This document shows positions 55,866 through 64,000 of a DNA stretch of 64,000 nt, piece by piece (within the stretch, counting starts at the first letter, position 1; each line of letters begins with the position of its first letter). Source of the DNA: Toxoplasma gondii ME49 (taxonomy: Eukaryota; Apicomplexa; Conoidasida; Eucoccidiorida; Sarcocystidae). The notes under the pieces are model-generated. The model made no database searches. It was not told where the DNA came from and saw only the letters and a list, made by a program, of their open reading frames with translations. A program made the translations under genes and the position numbers. Location: NCBI RefSeq assembly GCF_000006565.2, contig NC_031479.1:6446885-6510884 (forward strand). Reading direction: 5' to 3'.

Positions 55866-58800
55866 ATGGCGCAGAGTGCGACTACCCAGCTGGACAGCTC
55901 TGCCCACCGAGTGGAGCACCTGCTGCAGCGGGCTGGGTCTGCGGAGGGCGGCAGTTCGGGCCCAGCTTCGTCGCTCTCTTCCGCGGGTGCCGCCGCTCCG
56001 CTCCTGATGCCTCTGAACAACTCCGAGGGCGCGACGCGGTCGACAGCTGCAGCTGGCGGCTTCCAGGCGCACGGTCACCTCTCCGCGTCGCATGCAGGCC
56101 CCGCAGTCTTCTTCAATCCATCGGGGAGCTCCGAGGGGAACGCCCTCGTCGCGCTCCCTTCCTCCCTGCCCTCGGTCTCCCTGCCGCTCTCTTCTTCACA
56201 TGTCGACCTCTCGCAGGTCCATCCCGGACTCTCGGAAGCCCACGGGGGCGGCAGCGCGGCGGCGGGCGCGAGTGCGTCGTCGCACTTGCTCTCGCAGATT
56301 GGGGCCTCTTCGCTTCTGCTGCTCACTTCGCCAGGCGTCTCGGCGTCCAGCGCCGCCGTCGGCGCCAAGGGAACTGTCCCCGCGGGATCCTCTGTCGGGC
56401 AAGGCATCCTCTTTCCCCAGGCCTCGGGTGCGACGCTGATCGCGAATCCGGGCGCGGCGGGGCCCAGCCTGATCGCTGTCTCCTCCGCGCCCTTCTCCGG
56501 CTCCCACCCCCAACACGCAGCCTTCCTCGCCAGCCAGGGCCAGGCGCCCGCAGCCTGGGTCGTCGACGCGGGCGGTGTCTCCTTTTCCGGCCCGTTTGCC
56601 GTGGGGGCGCCGGTCTCGGGCCTCGCGACCGCCGGTACGCTCGCGCGCCGCGGGAGTCCGCAGCCGTCGCCGACGGCCTTCTCTTCGTCCTCTTTCTACT
56701 CGCCCCCATTCCAGGCGGTGCCCACCCACGAGGGTGGAGTTTCCGCCCTCGCGGCCGCCATTGCCGCCGTGAAGGTAGAGCCCAACGCCGTCGAAGAACG
56801 CGCCGAGGCCCGCGACGCGACGGCGCAGGCGGAGACACTCGGCGCCGAACCGCGGCCCGAATGCGCGACGTCGCCCACGCATCTCGTCCTTTCGTCAGGC
56901 GCGTCGTCGCCCCACCCGTCGCCTTCCAGTCTCGCTGTCTCTTCGTCGGTTCCGCCCGCGTCGGGTCTCCTCGGCAGCAGCGGCTTTTCTTCCTCGTTTG
57001 CCTCCGCCGCGCCTCTCGAGGGCCCCGCAGGGGCGCAGTCGCCGAGCGAAGGCCGCGAGGAGCCCTCCCCGGGCTCCACGGCGGCCTGTCTCCTGTCTGG
57101 AGACGCCGCGCCTCCGAGCGGCAACGTCCTGTTGTCTCCAACTGTGGGGTCGTTCGAGAGGGACCTGGCAAGAGGAGAAGGCGCCGCGGGCGCGGTCGCC
57201 TTCGAGGCCCTGGATGCTCAGTGCCGACCGGGGCAGGCCCAGAGCGAATGCGAGACCGCGCCGACTGTCTTTTTCGGGCGTCAGGAACTCGGCAACCCAG
57301 AGGGATCCGGAGTCCAGGCGGGTCTCCTTTCGACGCATCCTTCCTCGCAGCCGGGCCTCGCAGTTGTCTCCTCGCCTATTCTCTCCGCGTCCTTCCCCTC
57401 GTTCTCGTCCTCCTTCGCTCCCTTCCCCTCTTCGGCCCTCACGGCCGTCACGGTGGAGCGCCTCGCGGCACTCGCCGCCGCAGTCGCCGGCGGAGGGCCA
57501 GCGGCGCCCGGCGTCGCCCAGGCAGTCCCTTCTGGGGAGACACTTGGCTTCCTGGGCGCCAGGGCACCGCCCGCAGTTGGCGATGCCAACGCCGAGACGC
57601 CCGACGCGGCTGCGGGTCCGCAGTTCGCGACTGGAACCCAAGGCCCCGAGGGCCAGGCAGCGGGGAAGCGCCCGCGCGGGCGGCCGCGGGGGAGCAAAAA
57701 CAAATGCCCGAGGACGGCGACTCGCGCGACTCCGGGCCTCGGGCCGGCCCCCGACGGGGCGGCTTCTGGAGCGGAAGCGGGGCCTGCGCGTGAAGCGTCG
57801 CAGGAGGTCGCGGCTGCGGAGGCAGCGGAGACAGGCGAGGCGCCTGCGGAAGCCTCGCCTGGGGCGGGCGCGCCAGCAGCGAAGACGAAGCGCAGGGCTG
57901 GCGTCCGGAAGAAGAGAGCAGACTCCGTCGGAGACAGTGGAGACAGTGGAGCTCCAGCGTTCGTCAGTTCCGGCCCGGGAGACGTCGAGCCGACTGCGTT
58001 TGTGATGGCTCACCCCGCTGGACATGAGGCCGTCCACGGGCCTTCCCTGGGGGCCTCGGGGTCTCCGCATCTGCCCGCGACTCCCGAAGGCCCAGCACAG
58101 GGACCGGACAAAGAGGCCGCGGCAGAGACTGTGGCCGAGGCCCCAGGCGCAGAGGGACCCGCGTGTGGGGCATTCGGGCCGCCATGCGGGGCGAAAGATC
58201 CCGCAAGTTTTTCAACCACAACCGCGGCGAGCTGCGCCGATGGATCGGGCGCGCTCCCAGGAAGCCTGGGAGGTGGGTCGGGCCTCGAAGTTCCAGCCCC
58301 TGCGACTTTCTCGGCCGCAGGCGAAGGCGAGGCGGGTGCCGACAGCCACTCTCAGGGACCGCCTGTCGTTCTGGTCTCGTGCGCCGCCGAGGGCGCGCCG
58401 GAGCCGGGCCATCAGGCCCCCGAGGAAGAGCCGGATCCGCAGACGCGTTCCCCGGAGAGGCCGGAGGGCGAGGCGGCGGGGTCTGTCCTTTCCGCCCCTT
58501 CGGTGTCTCCACCTGTCTCCGTGTCTCCTGTCTCTGCTTCTGCATCTGTCTCCGCGTCTCCGGCTGTCTCGGATGCTCCAGCTGTCTCTGCGTCTCCGTC
58601 GCCGAGCGAGGGCGGGCCCGCGGCGCTGGTGAAGGCAGACGCAGCGGGGGAACGGGGCATGTTGTCGGGGGAGGCGCTCGCGTGGCGGGGGCTGGGAATG
58701 ATCAAGGCAGGGGGAATTCGCAAGAGTTACTCAGCGTCTTTCAAGCTGGCGGTGGTCGCGGCGGCCGAGGGCATGAGCAGCAACACGAAGGCCGCGAAGC

Positions 58801-61019
58801 AGATGGGCGTCACAGAGAGTTTGGTGCGGCGCTGGCGCATGCAGAAGGCAGTGCTGGAGCAGCTGCCAGGCGAGAAGCTCTCGCGGCGCGGCCGGAAGCA
58901 CGGCAAGTACGTCACCCTGGAGCAGCAGCTTTGTCTCCACGTATGTGCAGTGCAGCAGCAGGAAGGGCGGATCCTCAAGGACACAGAGATGCGGCGACTG
59001 GCGAGCGAAATCGCGGGCAACCTGGCAGTCTCGGACTTCAAAGCCAGCTCAACGTGGTGCTTTCGATTCAAGCGACGCTGGGGCCTCGACCGCGTCCAGA
59101 ACCTCCACGCCGGGGTGGTACCCCCCAAGCGCATCCAGGCACCTCTCGAGCCCAATGAGGAGTGCGTTGTGGGGAACCCGGTGGGCCCTGGAGGCACTTT
59201 GCCGGGCGAGGAGACAGGCGTAGGCGGCGAGGCCGAGGCTGGGGTGGCTGCCGGCGCCCCCGCGGGGCCTGCAGATCCGAAGAAAGCCGACAGCGGCCTC
59301 AATTTGGGGGCCGCGGCGGGCGAAAGTCTCGGGGTAGGGGACTTGGGGATGGCTAGCCAGGAAGGACCGCGGCCGGACGCCCAGGCCGGCGCCCAAACAC
59401 AGGAGGCTGCGCGAGCCGAGGGCGAGACCCTCGCCCTTGGGGCGCGAGGGCCCAGCCAAGAGCGGGCGACCGGCGACACCGGATCTGGCGCGAGTCCAGG
59501 GGTGCCCGCAGAAGGACCCCCGACGTTTGTCTCTTTCTCTGCAGCGCCTCTCGCTGTTGGGCTGGGCAAGGAGAACAACCGCGAGAAGGAGAAACAAGTT
59601 CTCTTCCTCCAGGCGCCGGTCGACGCCCTCTCAGGAATTGCGGCCCAGAGTCTGCCAGGCGTATCCGGGACCTTCGTGACTCTTGCCACGGCGCGCGAGG
59701 CCCCCGCCGGAATTGCCGCCCAGGGCCTCGCGCAGCTTCAGGGCGCGAGCGCGTCGAGTGCGTTCGCCTCATGTCCGGCGCTGCCTTCGCACGGCTTCCA
59801 CGACCGCGCAGGAGCGCCGGGCGCCGTAGCAAGAGTCACGGGACAGGCGCCCGAAGGTTTGGGCGCGTTTCAGGCCTCGTTTTCCTCAGGGACGCTTCCG
59901 CTGGCCTTCCTGACGCCAGCACTGTCGACGCCTGCGCGCGCGGAATCGGAGCGCGAGGGCGGCTCCGAGAACGGAGACACTGGAAACACCCCACAACATG
60001 GGGCCTTGAGGCCGCCGTCGCCGCCCGAGGGCCTCTGCCTGCTGCTACCTGAGGGCGCAAGTCAGGCGGAGCAGGAGCTGGCTCTGCAGCGGAAACTCGT
60101 GGAGCTTCAGCGACAGCAGGAGGCGCTGGAGCGCGAGATCGAGCAACACCGGGTGCATGCACAGGCGTTTGAGGGCGACACGGGGGAGGGTGCCGGCGGA
60201 GCCGCGGCGGGGAACCACCTTCCACCTCGCACAGAGACACCGGAGGGGACAGGCCTCGCATCCCCTGTGGCGAGCGACGGACGGCGACCCGAAGAGCCCA
60301 AGCCGTCCGAGGACACCCAGAAAAGCGACGAGAGCCTGCCCGGCGCGTCACACGCGACGCTCGCTTCTCCTATTCACACGTCTTCTCCGGCGTCTCCAAC
60401 TGCTCTCCAAGCTTCCCAGATGGGCGCGGGGGTCGAGGACTCTCCATCCTTTGCTTCGTCCTTCGCGGTCTCCTCGTCCTTCGTCAATTCGCCCAGCCGG
60501 CGCGAAGCCGGTGACCCCACTCCAGGCGTCTCGCGTGTCTCCAGTGCCCCCGCCACAGCAGGAGACAGAGGGTCTGAGCACGGGGACCGGGCGGAGACGG
60601 AGACGGTTTGCGGGGAAGGCCGCGCGGGCCTGCTTGCCCAGGAAGCCCCCAAGCAGGCGTCGTCTGGAGCGTCCACTGCGTCGTTCTCTGCTTTTCCATT
60701 CCCTCAGAATCCGCGCGAGAGAGTCGCATTTGCGTCCAGTGGTCTGGCCGCAGAGGCGCTTTCGTCTCTCTCGGGGCCTGCGGTCCCTTCCTCTGCCCTC
60801 GTCTCTGCGTTCCCTGTGCCGGCGCCGTTCGCCGTCTCCTTCGCGCCGGACGGACGCGTGACTTCCGGAGACAGGGGCGAGGCAGTGTCAGGCGGTCCGC
60901 CAGAGACCCCCCAGGCGCAGCAGATCTCGGGAGCGGGTCTACAGGCCTCGCGAGCTGACACTCTCGAGGAGACGCCCGGCGCGGAGCGAGCTAGGCCGGA
61001 GGAGACGCCACAGAAGTGA
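55866..61019 (+). CDS. CENP-B/Brinker-like DNA-binding protein with AT-hook
   Basis: A single exon of 1717 codons; the start (gcaagATGGCGC) is the first plausible ATG after the repeat-rich leader. Most of the protein is disordered and rich in Ala, Ser, Gly, Pro and Glu. At about residues 601-615, KRPRGRPRGSKNK is an AT-hook. At about 951-1085 there is a tandem helix-turn-helix region. The first unit (RKSYSASFKLAVVAAAEGMS, then AAKQMGVTESLVRRWR) matches the Brinker/psq-like fold. The second (LEQQLCLHVCAVQQQEGR, then EMRRLASEIAG and TWCFRFKRRWGL) matches the CENP-B/Tc5-type fold. This pair is typical of pogo/Tigger-type transposases and proteins derived from them, such as CENP-B and JRK. No DDE nuclease domain follows. 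A short coiled coil (about 1400-1435, LALQRKLVELQRQQEALERE) could mediate dimerisation. A nuclear DNA-binding role is inferred; the target is unknown. Confidence 0.85.
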   Translation: MAQSATTQLDSSAHRVEHLLQRAGSAEGGSSGPASSLSSAGAAAPLLMPLNNSEGATRSTAAAGGFQAHGHLSASHAGPAVFFNPSGSSEGNALVALPSSLPSVSLPLSSSHVDLSQVHPGLSEAHGGGSAAAGASASSHLLSQIGASSLLLLTSPGVSASSAAVGAKGTVPAGSSVGQGILFPQASGATLIANPGAAGPSLIAVSSAPFSGSHPQHAAFLASQGQAPAAWVVDAGGVSFSGPFAVGAPVSGLATAGTLARRGSPQPSPTAFSSSSFYSPPFQAVPTHEGGVSALAAAIAAVKVEPNAVEERAEARDATAQAETLGAEPRPECATSPTHLVLSSGASSPHPSPSSLAVSSSVPPASGLLGSSGFSSSFASAAPLEGPAGAQSPSEGREEPSPGSTAACLLSGDAAPPSGNVLLSPTVGSFERDLARGEGAAGAVAFEALDAQCRPGQAQSECETAPTVFFGRQELGNPEGSGVQAGLLSTHPSSQPGLAVVSSPILSASFPSFSSSFAPFPSSALTAVTVERLAALAAAVAGGGPAAPGVAQAVPSGETLGFLGARAPPAVGDANAETPDAAAGPQFATGTQGPEGQAAGKRPRGRPRGSKNKCPRTATRATPGLGPAPDGAASGAEAGPAREASQEVAAAEAAETGEAPAEASPGAGAPAAKTKRRAGVRKKRADSVGDSGDSGAPAFVSSGPGDVEPTAFVMAHPAGHEAVHGPSLGASGSPHLPATPEGPAQGPDKEAAAETVAEAPGAEGPACGAFGPPCGAKDPASFSTTTAASCADGSGALPGSLGGGSGLEVPAPATFSAAGEGEAGADSHSQGPPVVLVSCAAEGAPEPGHQAPEEEPDPQTRSPERPEGEAAGSVLSAPSVSPPVSVSPVSASASVSASPAVSDAPAVSASPSPSEGGPAALVKADAAGERGMLSGEALAWRGLGMIKAGGIRKSYSASFKLAVVAAAEGMSSNTKAAKQMGVTESLVRRWRMQKAVLEQLPGEKLSRRGRKHGKYVTLEQQLCLHVCAVQQQEGRILKDTEMRRLASEIAGNLAVSDFKASSTWCFRFKRRWGLDRVQNLHAGVVPPKRIQAPLEPNEECVVGNPVGPGGTLPGEETGVGGEAEAGVAAGAPAGPADPKKADSGLNLGAAAGESLGVGDLGMASQEGPRPDAQAGAQTQEAARAEGETLALGARGPSQERATGDTGSGASPGVPAEGPPTFVSFSAAPLAVGLGKENNREKEKQVLFLQAPVDALSGIAAQSLPGVSGTFVTLATAREAPAGIAAQGLAQLQGASASSAFASCPALPSHGFHDRAGAPGAVARVTGQAPEGLGAFQASFSSGTLPLAFLTPALSTPARAESEREGGSENGDTGNTPQHGALRPPSPPEGLCLLLPEGASQAEQELALQRKLVELQRQQEALEREIEQHRVHAQAFEGDTGEGAGGAAAGNHLPPRTETPEGTGLASPVASDGRRPEEPKPSEDTQKSDESLPGASHATLASPIHTSSPASPTALQASQMGAGVEDSPSFASSFAVSSSFVNSPSRREAGDPTPGVSRVSSAPATAGDRGSEHGDRAETETVCGEGRAGLLAQEAPKQASSGASTASFSAFPFPQNPRERVAFASSGLAAEALSSLSGPAVPSSALVSAFPVPAPFAVSFAPDGRVTSGDRGEAVSGGPPETPQAQQISGAGLQASRADTLEETPGAERARPEETPQK

Positions 61020-61419
61020 AGCGGCGACTTGAAATGAGAGGCAAAGACGAAGGGAAAGGAGGAGCTGGAAGAGGGCGAGGAAGAGACTCGAAAGACGGGG
61101 CGACTTCGTGGAGAGATTTCGTTTTGGAGTTCTGAGGAAGCGGTCGCGCCTCCGCGACACAGGGGGGGGGGAGGGTCGGCGGCTCTGGGCGAGAAGCGGA
61201 GAGAAGAGAAACACAGAGGAGAATCCGACGGTTTCTAAGGACGGAAGAAGGCGCTTCCGCTTGCGCTGGGGAGAACAGAAAAAAGTGAGAGGGTGTGGAG
61301 AACTCGGAAAACTCCGGAAATCGAATCGGCTTGCTTACAGAGATTGTTCAAGGGACTGGAAGCAGAACAGGAAACAAAAATCAACAGAGACCACACATTT
61401 CTCTGTATATCCATAAACA

Positions 61420-61480
61420 CGAATATGTATACATACATATATATATATATATATGTATAAGTGTACGCGTCTGCATATGT
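61420..61480. repeat. TATATA microsatellite
   Basis: A (TA)n array with tatgta edges lies about 400 bases after the CENP-B-like stop codon. Confidence 0.75.
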
Positions 61481-61946
61481 GTAAAGAGAGAGCAGAAACT
61501 CTAGGGTGGAACAGTGGAGTGGTAGAGACAGCAGTTGGGGCAGGTTCCAAGAAGACAAGACGAGAGCTCTCGATTCGGAGAGCGCGAGTCTCAGGAAGAA
61601 GGGGAAGGAGGTGGAGAGGAGCGATCTTTTTCGGTCACAGTTTAGGAAGAGAAAGTTTGTGCATATGGGCCGGCGGCGCTTGTGAAGGGCGTCGCTGCCT
61701 CGCCACTTTCTCAGTTCTTCTTTTTCAGCTTGGGCAAGCCGCAGAGACTGCATGCAGCAGTGTGACCCGCGGTCGCGGCTTGGAAGGGCGCTCGTAAGCT
61801 TCCTCTCAAGCTGGCCCGAAATGTCAGATACATCTTCCAAACCAGCTGAAAAAATTAAAAACCACATCCCTTCGCACTGCAGAAATTCGCGTCGACACAC
61901 ACGAGAGTCCCCCTGTTCTCTCTTCGTAGAAAAGACAGCACACCGG

Positions 61947-61947
<1 letters not shown>

Positions 61948-61983
<36 letters not shown>

Positions 61984-62042
61984 TATATGTATGTGTATAC
62001 AGAGATATATGAATATACGAGCATATCTATATGAATATGCAT
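61948..62042. repeat. TATATA microsatellite
   Basis: A pure (TA)n run followed by tatgaatatacgagc-like steps, in non-coding sequence. Confidence 0.8.
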
Positions 62043-63494
62043 TCGTATGTGAAATCGGTGACCTGCGACTCCGGCCACAAGTATCTTTTGGTGGAAGCAC
62101 CGCGGTAGTTATCTTCGTCTCGTTGATTTGACTGAGTTTTGTTCTCCGGTCCACGGTCACGGCGAGGTTGAGTTTTCCTCTCTAGTAAGGAAGACTGGCC
62201 GAAAGTGCATTCGGTGAGGCTATCTTGGGAACTTGTTAAACAGGGAACTGGAGTTCTGGGCCGGTCTCAGTGCTCCTAGGTCACTTAAGCGCTTGCACTT
62301 TCCTAGCGTCGCGTTTCTGTCGACTAGCGCATTTTCCAGAGAAAACGAATATCCTCGACCCATACTCTTCCCTAGAGAAAACGATAATAATCCTGTCCAC
62401 CCCTTTCAGCTGTCGAAAGCCATTCCACTACTGCACATCCTTTTCTCTCTGCTTTCTCGCTTTCGTTTCGCTTCTCGTCTCTCTCTTCGTTCCGCGCGCC
62501 TCGCCGCCCTCTCTCTGTCCTGTTTCCCCGTATTGCCTCCCCCTCGTTCTCTCGCTTCCAGTTTCTCCGTTCTTTCTCTTTCCACTCCTCAGCTCTCTCT
62601 TCTCTGCCTCTCAGCATGTTCTCTCTGCGGTTTCTGTCCTGGTCAGTGCTTCGTCTCTCAACTGCGCTTTAGAGGGGAACTCGCAACGCGTTCCGAGTCC
62701 TCGGAAACATTTCTTCTCTCCGCCTTCGTATTTCCTTTGCGTGGTGGCGCATCCCCGCTTCTCTGTTCCAGCATCTCCGCCGCTCTTCCGCGCCCATGCG
62801 CCGACGATGTAGGCGCGAGAGCCTCGAGACACACACACACATGTTTCGACAGAGGCGAAAAGGGGTGCTGAGTTTTCGTTTCGCTCGAACACAGAGAAAA
62901 CCAAGCGTCTCCGCAGCACAGTGTCCGCGCAGAGTGGCTCGGGGCTTGCGCAGTCGCTCGTGGGCTCTCCTTCCGGAACGGAGACGAAAACCTTTTCCGG
63001 AGACAAAGAAACAACGCCAGGAAACGTACAAGCAGGAACCGCACGAGAGCTGACAGAGAGACAGTGGCTGTGGGCCTCCCAAAGAAATTTCCGCGAACAA
63101 GAGGCACCAGATAAAGCGAGAGGATCTGCTGGCTTCTTCCTCGTTTCTCGTCTGCTCGTCGAGCGCCTCTCCTGCTTGCCGTCTTTCTCCACGGCGTTTT
63201 CCGGAGAAAAGAAGGAGTTTACGCGAAACAAAGGGAAGGCAAACGGTGCAAAAGCAGTGAACGGACGAGATACCGCAGCAGTCGATCTCTGTCTCTCTGT
63301 CACGGAACAGGACGCCTCGCGAAGAAGAGACCGACTTCTGCGTTGTCTTTTCGTGCCACCGTTTCCGCGTTGCTCTCCCCTTTCTCTCGTTTTCTTCCTA
63401 GTCACGTCTCGCGCGCATCCTCTGCTTGCTGGTTCTCAGGCGAAAGAGAGAAGAATCTCGCCTGGAAGGGAGAAAGTTCTCTCGACGCTCCATT

Positions 63495-63637
63495 TCACTT
63501 CTCCACTCTCTTCAGCTCGGTTCCGTCGGAGTCGCCTCGCGACGAGTTCGGCCGACGAATCTCCACCCGCCACTCAGAGAGAGGCACCTGCTGCAAGGCC
63601 TCGACGCGGCGCCAGCAGAGGGCCAGCCAGAGAACGC
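63495..63637 (-). CDS. Possible last exon of a gene entering from the right
   Basis: On the minus strand a good acceptor (ccctttcgtcgtttcag) at 63638 is followed by an open frame to a stop at 63495. It reads VLWLALCWRRVEALQQVPLS, then EWRVEIRRPN, and ends LKRVEK. This would be the end of a gene whose other exons lie beyond 63640 or outside the window. No family is recognised with confidence, and competing frames exist on the plus strand. Confidence 0.2.
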
Positions 63638-64000
63638 CTGAAACGACGAAAGGGAAGATGAGTTCCAGATCTGAGAGGATTGCGGAGCGCAACAAGCTGG
63701 TCCAGGAACGAAAACACCGGAGCACGAGAAGAGAGGAAACGAAGGAGACGATGGAAAAGAGACAAGAGGAGAAGAAGAAAAGGGATACGCAAAAGAGGAG
63801 ACAAAATGGATGCGAAGAGGGAAGACGAAACGAGACACCAACCCACATGAAAGCAGAAAACGTGACGAAAAAGCAGAAGAAAAGAAGAAAGCAGAGACGA
63901 AAGAAGATGTGCGACGTGTTAGACACTCCGGCATGTCAAGCGGGCAAATGAGGATGCGGCGATAGGGGTGAAACGCGACTTTCGATTCGTCGAACAGACA

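Larger units (their letters stand above)
61020..63494. other. 3' UTR and unassigned region
   Basis: About 2.5 kb holding the 3' UTR of the CENP-B-like gene and unassigned sequence. Mirror-image frames of 240-265 codons lie on opposite strands at 62611-63661, but neither has a motif, and their composition is explained by pyrimidine/purine bias. Two TATATA microsatellites are present. Confidence 0.4.

Noticed and set aside
56323..58545. Several long Arg/Pro-rich frames on both strands within the CENP-B-like gene
   Set aside because: High GC removes stop codons in every frame. Only the 55866-61019 frame contains folded-domain sequence and spans the whole region.
62611..63661. Mirror-image 246- and 264-codon frames on opposite strands
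   Set aside because: Neither has motifs, a signal peptide or exon-like boundaries. Each is the complement of the other and is explained by base bias.
1..64000. CRISPR arrays, insertion sequences, rRNA genes and bacterial-style operons
   Set aside because: None is seen. Repeats present are eukaryotic micro- and minisatellites without spacer structure, and genes are intron-containing.

Overview
The window reads as nuclear DNA from a tissue-cyst-forming coccidian apicomplexan, most likely Toxoplasma gondii or a very close relative. The evidence is a canonical alveolin of the inner membrane complex, GT-AG introns of a few hundred bases packed with TATATG-type microsatellites, long Ser- and Pro-rich insertions in conserved proteins, A-rich start contexts (for example cacaaaATGG), and a short in-register run of the apicomplexan telomere heptamer TTTAGGG. 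No bacterial, plasmid or CRISPR features are seen. Gene models below were joined by hand from exon phase, splice sites and protein-family similarity; no alignment program was run.

Layout, left to right. At 1-2000 there are plausible exons of an unrecognised plus-strand gene. At 2997-10544 (minus) lies a six-exon VHS-GAT (TOM1-like) trafficking adaptor whose tail carries ten copies of a Ser-rich, single-Trp ([12 protein letters not shown]) repeat. A 4.6 kb head-to-head intergenic stretch follows. At 15173-19715 (plus) is a seven-exon UFM1-specific protease (UFSP2) with its catalytic Cys, Asp and His. At 22070-25739 (plus) is a six-exon organellar, probably mitochondrial, ribosomal protein uL24. 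At 28613-30229 (plus) is a single-exon alveolin. At 33942-45945 (plus) is a roughly 14-exon DDX11/CHL1-type iron-sulfur DNA helicase.

From 46 to 55.8 kb the DNA is gene-poor. It holds one small predicted secreted protein (47662-48183, plus) and a His/Gly-rich locus (about 50986-52326, minus) whose coding signal is broken by in-frame TAG codons and moves between frames. At 55866-61019 (plus) a 1717-residue single-exon, GC-rich protein carries an AT-hook and a tandem CENP-B/Brinker-like helix-turn-helix region, which is the most unusual protein in the window. The last 3 kb has no secure gene.

The genes do not form a pathway. They serve endosomal sorting, UFM1 processing, organelle translation, the subpellicular cytoskeleton, chromosome maintenance and, probably, chromatin or DNA binding. 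Possible functional neighbours are the DDX11 helicase and the CENP-B-like protein, both chromosome-related, but adjacency is not evidence of cooperation in a eukaryote.
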